Positions 44,057 through 52,120 of a stretch of 64,000 nucleotides of DNA are shown here, one piece after another. Within the stretch, counting starts at the first letter, position 1. Each line of letters opens with the position of its first letter. The notes beneath the pieces are model-generated. The model was not told where the DNA came from and made no database searches. It worked only from the letters and a program-made list of their open reading frames with translations. Source of the stretch: PCRC01 sp017848435 (GTDB lineage Bacteria; Pseudomonadota; Gammaproteobacteria; Burkholderiales; Burkholderiaceae_C). The stretch covers positions 2,232,001-2,296,000 of the forward strand of contig OZ260072.1 in the NCBI GenBank assembly GCA_965284315.1, written 5' to 3'. The translations under genes were made by a program, and so were the position numbers.

Positions 44057-45244
44057 ATGAACAAGCCCTGCCAAATACTGGTGCTGAACCAGATAGCCGC
44101 CAACGGCCTCAAGCGCCTGCCTGCCGAGCGTTACACCACTGGCAAGGACATTGCCCAGCCCGACGCGGTGCTGGTACGCTCGGCCGACATGCACAGCATG
44201 GCGATTGCGCCCAGCGTGTTGGCCATTGGCCGTGCCGGTGCGGGCACCAACAACATCCCGGTGAAAGCCATGAGCGCGCGCGGCGTGCCGGTCTTCAACG
44301 CGCCCGGCGCCAACGCCAACGCGGTGAAGGAGCTGGTGCTCACCGGCATGCTGCTGGCCGCCCGCAACGTGGCACCGGCCTTGCGTTTTGTGCACGGACT
44401 CGACCCGGCCATGGCCGACATGGACAAGGCGGTGGAAGACGGCAAGAAGAACTACGCCGGCTTCGAACTCGCTGGCCACACGCTGGGCATCGTCGGCCTC
44501 GGAAAGATCGGCTGCCTGGTGGCCGACGCCGCCATCAAGCTCGGCATGAACGTGCTGGGCTATGACCCTGAGATCACGGTGGATGCCGCCTGGAGCCTGC
44601 CGTCGCAGGTGAAAAAAGCCGCCAGCGTGGCCGATGTGCTGAAGAACTCCCACTTCATCTCGCTGCATGTGCCGCTGGTGGAGGCCACCAAAAATCTGGT
44701 GAATGCCGACAACCTGAAGCTGGTGAAAGCCGGCACGGTGCTGCTGAATTTCTCGCGTGAAGGTGTGGTGGACGAACACGCTGCGCTGGCGTCGCTGGCT
44801 GCTAAACAACTCGGCTGGTACGTTTGCGATTTTCCGAGCCCAGCCATCAATGGCCACGAGCGGGTGATCGCGCTGCCGCACCTGGGCGCCTCCACCCGCG
44901 AGGCCGAAGAAAACTGCGCCATCATGGTGGCAGACCAGCTGCGCGACTACCTGGAACACGGCAACGTGGCCAACGCGGTGAACTTTCCCAACGTGGCCAT
45001 GCCGCGTGAATCGGCTTACCGGGTGGCCATTGCCAACAGCAACGTGCCCAACATGCTGGGGCAGATTTCCACCGCCATGGCCAAAGCGGGCCTGAACATC
45101 CACAACATGGTCAACAAGTCACGTGGTGACATGGCCTACACGCTGGTGGACATCGACAGCCCGGTGAGCGACGCGGCGCTCGCCGACATCCGGGGCATTG
45201 CCGGCGTGCTGGCGGTGCGTTATCTGCCGCACAGCGGGGATTGA
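44057..45244 (+). CDS. serA: D-3-phosphoglycerate dehydrogenase-type enzyme with ACT domain
   Basis: 395 residues: GRAGAGTNNIPVKAMSARGV, an NAD-binding LGIVGLGKIGCLVADAA, the catalytic Arg in NFSREGVVDEHAAL, Glu further on and the His in ALPHLGASTREAEEN, then an ACT domain (about 320-395, MLGQISTAMAKAGLNIHNMV). It fits the first committed step of serine synthesis, with the ACT domain a likely serine sensor, and adjacency to serC supports this. The D-2-hydroxyacid dehydrogenase family is broad, so another hydroxyacid substrate is possible. Confidence 0.87.
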   Translation: MNKPCQILVLNQIAANGLKRLPAERYTTGKDIAQPDAVLVRSADMHSMAIAPSVLAIGRAGAGTNNIPVKAMSARGVPVFNAPGANANAVKELVLTGMLLAARNVAPALRFVHGLDPAMADMDKAVEDGKKNYAGFELAGHTLGIVGLGKIGCLVADAAIKLGMNVLGYDPEITVDAAWSLPSQVKKAASVADVLKNSHFISLHVPLVEATKNLVNADNLKLVKAGTVLLNFSREGVVDEHAALASLAAKQLGWYVCDFPSPAINGHERVIALPHLGASTREAEENCAIMVADQLRDYLEHGNVANAVNFPNVAMPRESAYRVAIANSNVPNMLGQISTAMAKAGLNIHNMVNKSRGDMAYTLVDIDSPVSDAALADIRGIAGVLAVRYLPHSGD

Positions 45245-45357
45245 CGGCGCGGCGGTGTCGTTTTGCCCCTGACGGGGGTGACGTCACTGCGGTGGCGTGC
45301 GGACAGCGGCCGCGTGCAGCGCCACAATAGGGCCGTCTACTGTCTGCGGAGAACCCC

Positions 45358-48255
45358 ATGGCCCACGCTTTCGCTTCCACGCTCAAGACCTTCAAAACCG
45401 CCTCCGGCAAAACCGGCAAGTTCTACTCGCTGCCGGCGCTGGCCAAACAGTTTCCGGAGGTGTCCCGCCTGCCGGTGTCGATCCGTATCGTGCTGGAGTC
45501 GGTGCTGCGCAACTGCGATGGCAAGAAGATCACATCGCAGCATGTGGCGCAGCTGGCGCACTGGGAACCCAATGCCGAGCGCACCGACGAAATCCCCTTT
45601 GTGGTGGCCCGTGTGGTGCTGCAGGATTTCACCGGCATCCCGCTGCTGGCTGACCTGGCCGCGATGCGCAGCGTGGCCAAGAAGTTGGGCAAGGACCCCA
45701 AACGCATCGAGCCGCTGGTGCCGGTCGATCTGGTGGTGGACCACTCGGTGATGGTCGACCACTACGGCAAGAAGAACTCGCTCGACCTCAACATGAAGCT
45801 CGAATTCCAGCGCAACCGCGAGCGCTACGAGTTCATGAAATGGGGCATGCAGGCCTTTGACACCTTTGGCGTGGTGCCGCCGGGCTTCGGCATCGTGCAC
45901 CAGGTGAACCTGGAGTACCTGGCGCGCGGCGTGCACAAGACCGCCAAGGACGTGTACTACGCCGACACGCTGGTCGGCACCGACAGCCACACCACCATGA
46001 TCAACGGCATTGGCGTGGTGGGCTGGGGTGTCGGCGGTATCGAGGCCGAGGCGGCGATGCTGGGCCAGCCGGTCTACATGCTGACGCCCGACGTGGTGGG
46101 CTTTGAGCTCACCGGCCGGCTGCGCGAAGGCGTGACCGCGACCGACCTGGTGCTGACCGTCACCGAAATCCTGCGCCAGCACAAGGTGGTGGGCAAATTT
46201 GTGGAGTTCTGCGGCGAAGGCACCCGCACGCTGGCGCTGCCCGACCGCGCCACCATTGCCAACATGGCGCCCGAATACGGCGCGACCATGGGCTTCTTCC
46301 CGGTGGACGACAAGACGCTCGACTACTTCCGTGGCACCGGCCGCAGCAAGGCCGAGATCGAGGCGTTCGAGGCCTACTTCCGCGCGCAGGGGCTGTTCGG
46401 CGTGCCGCTGGCCAAGGACATCACCTATTCGCAACTGGTCAAGCTCGACCTGGGCGATGTCACGCCCAGCCTGGCCGGCCCGAAGCGGCCACAGGACCGC
46501 ATCGAACTGGGCAAGGTGGCCACGCAGTTCGCCAGCCTGTTCAGCCAGCCAGCGGCGGCCAATGGCTTCAACCGGCCCGCCGAGCTGCTGCACACCCGCT
46601 ACCACCTGCGGCCCGATGAGGACGGTGTACCCGGCAAGGTGCCGGCCAACCCGCGCACGCCCGACGGCGCGCAGCGCTCGGTGGTGGAGATGGAAGGCAA
46701 CAAGCCCACGCTGGAGGCCGCGCAGTCCGAGGCCACGCCACCGGCCAGGCCGGTGCCGGAAGTCACCATCGGCAACGGCGACGTGCTGATCGCCGCCATC
46801 ACCAGTTGCACCAACACCTCCAACCCCAGCGTGCTGCTGGCCGCTGGCCTGCTGGCCAAGAAGGCGGTGGAGGCAGGGCTCAAGGTGCGGCCGCACATCA
46901 AGACCTCGCTGGCGCCGGGCTCGCGCATCGTCACCGAGTACCTGACGCAGACCGGCCTGTTGCCCTACCTGGAGAAGCTCGGCTTTGCGCTGGCCGGCTA
47001 CGGCTGCACCACCTGCATCGGCAATGCCGGGGATCTGACACCGGAGCTGAACGACGTCATCACGCAAAACGATCTGATCTGCGCGGCCGTGCTGTCGGGC
47101 AACCGCAACTTCGAGGCCCGCATCCACCCCAACCTGAAAGCCAACTTTCTGGCCAGCCCGCCGCTGGTGGTGGCGTATGCGATTGCCGGCACCGTCAACC
47201 GCGACCTGATGAGCGAGCCGGTGGGCCAAGGCAAGGGCGGTAAAGACGTGTACCTCGGCGACATCTGGCCCACCAGCGACGAAATCTACAAGCTGCTGAA
47301 GTTCGCGATGAACGGCAAGGCCTTCCGCGCCAACTACGCCAAGGTGAAAACCGAGCCGGGCAAACTGTGGGAAAAGATCAAGGGCGTGGCCGGGCAAACC
47401 TATGTGTGGCCGGCCAGCACCTACATCGCCGAGCCGCCGTTCTTCAAGGACTTTGTGCTAGCGCCGGCTGCCAATGACGCGCCCGCCGTTAGTGCCAACG
47501 CCGCAGTGCGGCCGCGCGACCCCGGTATCTCGGTGCACCAGGCGCGCATCATGGCGCTGTTCGGTGACTCCATCACCACCGACCACATCTCGCCCGCCGG
47601 CTCCATCAAGGAAAGCTCGCCGGCCGGCCAGTGGCTCATTGCCAACGGTGTGCTGAAAGCCGACTTCAACAGCTACGGCGCGCGCCGTGGCAACCACGAC
47701 GTGATGATGCGCGGCACCTTTGCCAACGTGCGCATCAAGAACCTGATGATCCCGCCCGGCGCCGACGGTTCGCGCGAGGAGGGCGGCGTGACGCTGTTCC
47801 AGCCCGGCGGTGAAAAGAAATTCATTTACGACGCCGCGATGCAGTACATCGCCGACGGCACGCCCACGGTGATCTTCGCTGGCGAGGAATACGGCACCGG
47901 CTCGTCGCGCGACTGGGCCGCCAAGGGCACGCAGCTGCTGGGCATCAAGGCGGTGGTGGCGCGCAGCTTCGAGCGCATCCACCGCAACAACCTGGTGGGC
48001 ATGGGTGTGTTGCCGCTGCAGTTCAAGGGCAGCGATTCATGGCAGTCGCTGGGCCTGCAAGGCGACGAACAGATCGATGTGCTGCCCGACCCCGACCTGC
48101 GGCCACAGAGCGACGCCACGCTGGTCATCACCCGCGCCGATGGCACGCAACAGCACGTGACCGTGACGCTGCGCATCGACACGCCGATCGAGGTGGACTA
48201 CTACCGTGCCGGTGGCATCCTGCCCTTTGTGTTGAGGCAGTTGCTCGCTGCATGA
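45358..48255 (+). CDS. acnA: Aconitate hydratase A
   Basis: 965 residues in the AcnA/IRP order: catalytic domains first, with GTDSHTTMINGIGVVGWGVG, ITSCTNTSNP and CTTCIGNAG supplying the three cluster Cys, and the swivel domain last (GEEYGTGSSRDWAAKGTQLL). It is longer than the usual 890 because of an insertion near 425-465 (EDGVPGKVPANPRTPDGAQR), which is seen in several betaproteobacterial enzymes as far as I recall. This is the second aconitase in the window, 4.5 kb from acnB. Its stop overlaps the start of the FAD monooxygenase. Confidence 0.96.
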   Translation: MAHAFASTLKTFKTASGKTGKFYSLPALAKQFPEVSRLPVSIRIVLESVLRNCDGKKITSQHVAQLAHWEPNAERTDEIPFVVARVVLQDFTGIPLLADLAAMRSVAKKLGKDPKRIEPLVPVDLVVDHSVMVDHYGKKNSLDLNMKLEFQRNRERYEFMKWGMQAFDTFGVVPPGFGIVHQVNLEYLARGVHKTAKDVYYADTLVGTDSHTTMINGIGVVGWGVGGIEAEAAMLGQPVYMLTPDVVGFELTGRLREGVTATDLVLTVTEILRQHKVVGKFVEFCGEGTRTLALPDRATIANMAPEYGATMGFFPVDDKTLDYFRGTGRSKAEIEAFEAYFRAQGLFGVPLAKDITYSQLVKLDLGDVTPSLAGPKRPQDRIELGKVATQFASLFSQPAAANGFNRPAELLHTRYHLRPDEDGVPGKVPANPRTPDGAQRSVVEMEGNKPTLEAAQSEATPPARPVPEVTIGNGDVLIAAITSCTNTSNPSVLLAAGLLAKKAVEAGLKVRPHIKTSLAPGSRIVTEYLTQTGLLPYLEKLGFALAGYGCTTCIGNAGDLTPELNDVITQNDLICAAVLSGNRNFEARIHPNLKANFLASPPLVVAYAIAGTVNRDLMSEPVGQGKGGKDVYLGDIWPTSDEIYKLLKFAMNGKAFRANYAKVKTEPGKLWEKIKGVAGQTYVWPASTYIAEPPFFKDFVLAPAANDAPAVSANAAVRPRDPGISVHQARIMALFGDSITTDHISPAGSIKESSPAGQWLIANGVLKADFNSYGARRGNHDVMMRGTFANVRIKNLMIPPGADGSREEGGVTLFQPGGEKKFIYDAAMQYIADGTPTVIFAGEEYGTGSSRDWAAKGTQLLGIKAVVARSFERIHRNNLVGMGVLPLQFKGSDSWQSLGLQGDEQIDVLPDPDLRPQSDATLVITRADGTQQHVTVTLRIDTPIEVDYYRAGGILPFVLRQLLAA

Positions 48256-49478
48256 GCCTGCCGATACTGGTTGCCGGTGGGGGCATCGGCGGTCTGGCCA
48301 CGGCGCTGGCCTTGTCGCGCGCCGGCCTGCCGGTCACGGTGCTGGAGCAGGCGGCGGCTTTTGGCGATGTGGGTGCCGGTATCCAGCTCGGGCCCAATGC
48401 GGTGCGGCTGCTCGACGGCTGGGGCGTGGGCCCGGCGCTGCGGGCCGTGGCCGCGATGCCGCAACAGCTTCTGGTGCGCGATGCGCACGACGGCCGCACG
48501 CTGGGCTGCTTGCGTTTGGGGGCTGCGATGCGCCAGCGCTACGGCCACGATTACCTGAGCGCCCACCGGGCCGACCTGCATGGCCTGTTGCTGGACGCAT
48601 CGCGTCGGGCGGGGGCCGATATGGTCTTGGGGTTTGCTATAGAAAGAATAGCTGAGGAACGAGGAAGCACTAAGGCATTCGGCATAAACCATTCAAAAAT
48701 CGCAGAAAACGTCGAAGGACAAGCCCTGATTGGCTGTGACGGCCTCTGGAGCGTGGTGCGCGACCACCTGTTGCGCGACGGGCCCCCGCGCGCCACCGGG
48801 CACCTGGCCTACCGCGCGCTGTTGCCTTCGGGCATGGCGCCCAAGGGGACGCTGCGCCAGGATGTCACCGTGTGGCTCGGCCCGCGTTTGCACGTGGTCT
48901 GCTACCCGGTGCGCGGCGGTGAATGGCTGAATCTGGTGGCGGTGGTGCATGGCCGGCTTTCCGGCACGGACCGGCAGCAGGGCTGGACGCAGACCGCCGA
49001 TGTGCCCACGCTGCTGGCCGCATTGCCCGGCGTCCACAACAGCCTGCGCGACCTGGTGCAGGCCGCGCCCGGCTGGACCCGCTGGGTGTTGCACGACCGG
49101 CCCCCGCTGCCCGCTGCCACCGCATACGCACAAGGCCACATGGCGCTGCTGGGCGACGCCGCCCATCCGATGCGGCCTTACCTGGCCCAGGGCGCTGCCA
49201 TGGCGATGGAAGATGCTGCCGCATTGGCGCAAGCCCTGCACACCATACCCAACGATGTACCGCAGGCCCTCCAGCGCTACGCTGGCGCACGCTGGCAGCG
49301 CAACGCACGGGTACAACAGAAGTCGTTGCGCAACGGCCGTATTTTTCACGCCCAGGGCCCGTTGCGGCTGGCCCGCAACCTGGCGATGCGCCTGGGCGGC
49401 GAGCGCCTGCTCGATACGCCTTGGCTGTACAGCGGCCCGACCGGCCAACAAACCGTTTCGGTGGCATCCGAGCGGTAA
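48252..49478 (+). CDS. FAD-dependent aromatic-type monooxygenase
   Basis: 408 residues of the group A flavin monooxygenases: VAGGGIGGLATALALSRAG (8-26), the DG motif ALIGCDGLWSVVRD (158-171) and GDAAHPMRPYLAQGAAMAME. Relatives include 3-hydroxybenzoate 6-hydroxylase and salicylate hydroxylase; the substrate is not determinable. Residues 128-153 (AIERIAEERGSTKAFGIN and following) are encoded by interspersed repeat copy D, in place of the strand-and-loop usually found before the DG motif. That part is AT-rich compared with the flanks. The start overlaps the acnA stop (ATGA). Confidence 0.86.
   Translation: MSLPILVAGGGIGGLATALALSRAGLPVTVLEQAAAFGDVGAGIQLGPNAVRLLDGWGVGPALRAVAAMPQQLLVRDAHDGRTLGCLRLGAAMRQRYGHDYLSAHRADLHGLLLDASRRAGADMVLGFAIERIAEERGSTKAFGINHSKIAENVEGQALIGCDGLWSVVRDHLLRDGPPRATGHLAYRALLPSGMAPKGTLRQDVTVWLGPRLHVVCYPVRGGEWLNLVAVVHGRLSGTDRQQGWTQTADVPTLLAALPGVHNSLRDLVQAAPGWTRWVLHDRPPLPAATAYAQGHMALLGDAAHPMRPYLAQGAAMAMEDAAALAQALHTIPNDVPQALQRYAGARWQRNARVQQKSLRNGRIFHAQGPLRLARNLAMRLGGERLLDTPWLYSGPTGQQTVSVASER
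48635..48701 (+). repeat. Interspersed two-hairpin repeat, copy D (inside monooxygenase gene)
   Basis: Reads TGCTATAGAAAGAATAGC (perfect arms GCTAT/ATAGC) and then AGCACTAAGGCATTCGGC. It lies inside the monooxygenase gene and is read in the same phase as copy A in era, so both give the peptide pattern AI-x4-A and STKA-x-G. Confidence 0.75.
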
Positions 49479-49610
49479 AGGCACCCACCCCCAAGGCCCG
49501 CGAACAGCCGCGTCGGGCGGGCAAGGACATGTTCCAGCGCGGTGCACAGCGCCACAGGTTGTGCCAAATTAAGACACTTGCAGCGAATTTCAACGCGAAT
49601 AGGTGGCCGA

Positions 49611-49667
49611 TTGCACGGGCCCGGTATGGCAGATATATTGCTTATGCAATTCAACTCATAGGTTGAA
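49611..49667 (+). promoter_or_regulatory. Aldehyde oxidoreductase promoter with two adjacent dyads
   Basis: TTGCAC (49611-49616) and TATATT (49634-49639) are spaced 17 bp apart, a plausible sigma-70 promoter. ATTGC-N4-GCAAT (49637-49650) covers the -10 edge and likely start site, and TTCAAC-N6-GTTGAA (49650-49667) follows at once. Both dyads are perfect in their arms. This arrangement suggests repressor control. The rest of the 210-bp spacer after 49478 shows nothing further. Confidence 0.55.
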
Positions 49668-49688
49668 CTAAAAACGGAGACTGTATCG

Positions 49689-50162
49689 ATGGAAAAAGTT
49701 CTGCACATCAATGCCGACAAATGCACCGGCTGCCTGCAATGCGAAATGGCCTGCAGCTACGAAAACTACGGCGTGTTTGCCACCGCCAAATCGCGCATCA
49801 AGGTGTTCGATTTTCATGAGACCGGCAAGAAGGTGCCCTACACCTGCACCCAGTGCGACGAAGCCTGGTGCCTGCACGCCTGCCCGGTGGAGGCCATCAC
49901 CATCGACAAATCCACCGGCGCCAAGGTGGTGAACGAGTCCACCTGCGTTGGCTGCAAGGTCTGCACCATCGCCTGCCCGTTCGGCACCATCAACTATGTG
50001 CAGGAAACCGGCAAGGTCCAGAAGTGCGACCTCTGCGGCGGCGACCCGGCCTGCGCCACCGCTTGCCCTACTGGCGCCATCACCTACATCGACGCCAACT
50101 GGACCGGCATCGACCGCATGAAGCTCTGGGCTGGCAAGACCACCCCCGGCGCCACCGCCTGA
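49689..50162 (+). CDS. aorA: Polyferredoxin subunit of aldehyde oxidoreductase (AorA-like)
   Basis: 157 residues with 16 Cys arranged for four [4Fe-4S] clusters: Cys12/15/18/22, 53/56/61/65, 86/89/92/96 and 113/116/122/126. This is the electron-wire type found beside tungsten AOR catalytic subunits and in DMSO-reductase family complexes. No signal peptide, so cytoplasmic. It is the first gene of the cluster, 28 bp before the catalytic subunit, matching the aorA position in Aromatoleum. It would pass electrons between the tungstopterin subunit and the FAD subunit. Confidence 0.88.
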   Translation: MEKVLHINADKCTGCLQCEMACSYENYGVFATAKSRIKVFDFHETGKKVPYTCTQCDEAWCLHACPVEAITIDKSTGAKVVNESTCVGCKVCTIACPFGTINYVQETGKVQKCDLCGGDPACATACPTGAITYIDANWTGIDRMKLWAGKTTPGATA

Positions 50163-50190
50163 TTACCCACCAACTCCCAAGGACAACAAC

Positions 50191-52041
50191 ATGAGCTGGA
50201 CTGGAAAAATCCTCCGCGTCAACCTGACGGCAGGCACCTGCACGAGCGAACCCCTGAACATGGACTGGGCCCGCGCCTACGTCGGTTCGCGCGGCCTGGC
50301 CTCCAAATACCTCACCAGCGAGATCGACCCCAAGGTCGACGCGCTGTCGCCCGCCAACAAGATGATCTGGGCCACCGGCCCGCTGACCGGCACCATGGTC
50401 TCCACCGGCGGCCGCTACACGGTGGTCACCAAGAGCCCGCTGACTGGCGCCATCGCCTGCTCCAACTCGGGCGGCTACTTCGGCGCTGAAATGAAGAGCG
50501 CCGGCTGGGACATGGTCATCGTCGAGGGCAAGTCGCCCAAGCCGGTCTACCTGCTGATCCAGAACGACAAGGCCACGCTGATGGATGCCGCCGGCCTGTG
50601 GGGCAAGAGCGTCTGGGAAACCGAACCCGCCATCAAGAGCGCCCACCAGGACCCGCTGATCCGCGTCTCCGGCATCGGCCAGGCCGGTGAAAACGGCGTC
50701 CTGTACGCCGCCATCGTCAACGACCTGCACCGCGCGGCTGGCCGCTCGGGCGTGGGCACCGTGATGGGCAGCAAGAACCTCAAGGCCATCGCCGTGCGCG
50801 GCACCCTGGGCGTGGGCAGCAACATGAAGGACCCCAAGGGCTTCTTCACCGCGGTCACCGCCGCCAACAAGGTGCTGAAAGACAATGCCGTCACCGGCCA
50901 GGGCCTGCCGACCTACGGCACCCAGGTGCTGATGAACGTCATCAACGAAATCGGTGGCCTGCCCACGCGCAACCACCAGGACGTGCAGTTCGAGGGCGCC
51001 AAGGACATCTCGGCCGAAGCCATGGCCACCCCGCGCGAGACCGACGGCAAGAAGCACCTGGTCACCAACCAGGCCTGCTTTGGCTGCACCATCGCCTGCG
51101 GCCGCGTCTCCAAGATGGACCCTGGCCACTTCACCGTGAAAGACAAGCCGCAGTACCACCATGCGTCGGGCGGGCTCGAATACGAAGCCGCCTGGGCACT
51201 GGGCGCGGCCAACGGCGTCAATGACCTTGAAGCGCTGCAGTACGCCAACCTGCTCTGCAACGAGTACGGCATGGACCCGATCTCCTTCGGTGCCACCATC
51301 GGCGCGGTGATGGAGCTGTTTGAGATGGGCGTGCTGACCAAGGAGCAGCTCGGCATTGAAGCGCCGTTCGGCTCGGCCGCAGCGCTGGCCCACTTTGCTG
51401 AAATCACCGGCAAGGGCATTGGCTTCGGCAAGGAAATCGGCACTGGCTCCAAGCGCCTGACCGAGAAATACGGCCACCCCGATTTGTCGATGAGCGTCAA
51501 GGGCCAGGAATTCCCGGCCTACGACGGTCGCGCCATCCAGGGCATTGGCCTGGCCTATGCCACCAGCAACCGTGGTGCCTGCCACCTGCGCGGTTACACC
51601 ATCGCGTCGGAAGTGCTCGGCATTCCGGTCAAGACCGAACCCGCAGCGCACGAAGGCAAGCCCGAACTGGTCAAAGCCTTCCAGGACGCCACGGCAGCGT
51701 TTGACGCCGCCGGCATTTGCATCTTCACCAGCTTTGCCTGGACGCTGGCCGACGTGGCGCCGCAGCTGCAGGCCGCTTGCGGTGAAGAGTTCACCGTGGA
51801 GCACCTGACGCACATCGGCGAGCGCATCTGGAACATGGAAAAGCAGTTCAACCTGGCGGCCGGTCTGACCAAGAAGGACGACACCCTGCCCAAGCGCCTG
51901 CTGACCGAACCCGCCAAGACCGGCGCGTCCAAGGGCAGCGTGAACCGCCTGGACGTGATGCTGCCGCAGTACTACAAGATCCGCGGCTGGGACACCGAAG
52001 GCGTGCCGTCGACCGAGACGCTGGAACGCCTGGGTCTTTAA
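50191..52041 (+). CDS. aorB: Tungsten-type aldehyde:ferredoxin oxidoreductase catalytic subunit
   Basis: 616 residues of the AOR family, which oxidise aldehydes to acids using a bis-pyranopterin W (or Mo) cofactor. N-terminal MSWTGKILRVNLTAGTC and the pterin region SRGLASKYL, TGPLTGTMVSTGGRYTVVTK are typical. Cluster ligands are Cys296, Cys299, Cys303 (ACFGCTIACG) and Cys510 in DAAGIC (505-510), which matches the DxxGxC signature. LPTRNHQ is also present. No signal peptide. The companion Fe-S and FAD subunits match the NAD-linked AorABC enzyme described for Aromatoleum aromaticum. Metal choice (W or Mo) and substrate are inferred. Confidence 0.92.
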   Translation: MSWTGKILRVNLTAGTCTSEPLNMDWARAYVGSRGLASKYLTSEIDPKVDALSPANKMIWATGPLTGTMVSTGGRYTVVTKSPLTGAIACSNSGGYFGAEMKSAGWDMVIVEGKSPKPVYLLIQNDKATLMDAAGLWGKSVWETEPAIKSAHQDPLIRVSGIGQAGENGVLYAAIVNDLHRAAGRSGVGTVMGSKNLKAIAVRGTLGVGSNMKDPKGFFTAVTAANKVLKDNAVTGQGLPTYGTQVLMNVINEIGGLPTRNHQDVQFEGAKDISAEAMATPRETDGKKHLVTNQACFGCTIACGRVSKMDPGHFTVKDKPQYHHASGGLEYEAAWALGAANGVNDLEALQYANLLCNEYGMDPISFGATIGAVMELFEMGVLTKEQLGIEAPFGSAAALAHFAEITGKGIGFGKEIGTGSKRLTEKYGHPDLSMSVKGQEFPAYDGRAIQGIGLAYATSNRGACHLRGYTIASEVLGIPVKTEPAAHEGKPELVKAFQDATAAFDAAGICIFTSFAWTLADVAPQLQAACGEEFTVEHLTHIGERIWNMEKQFNLAAGLTKKDDTLPKRLLTEPAKTGASKGSVNRLDVMLPQYYKIRGWDTEGVPSTETLERLGL

Positions 52042-52070
52042 GCCGCGTTTCTGATAGCAGACTATTGAGA

Positions 52071-52096
52071 AGGGGCGCTGGCTGGCGCCCCTTTTT
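52071..52096 (+). terminator. Terminator-like hairpin between aorB and aorC
   Basis: AGGGGCGC/GCGCCCCT stem (52071-52078 and 52085-52092) with a six-base loop, then TTTTC. It lies 30 bp after aorB and 25 bp before aorC, so it sits inside what should be one operon and would lower aorC expression relative to aorAB unless read through. Confidence 0.8.
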
Positions 52097-52120
52097 CGTG
52101 AATAACAGGAGGAGAAGACG

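Noticed and set aside
45245..45357. CCCC-TGA-CGGGG hairpin between the serA-type gene and acnA as a terminator
   Set aside because: The stem is short and no T-run follows.
45337..47397. 686-codon open frame opposite acnA
   Set aside because: Same reason: shadow of a long GC-rich gene.
49585..49630. Possible sigma-54 promoter (TGGCC...TTGCAC) before the aldehyde oxidoreductase genes
   Set aside because: The GG and GC elements are 6 bp apart rather than the required 10, and the sigma-70 reading fits better.
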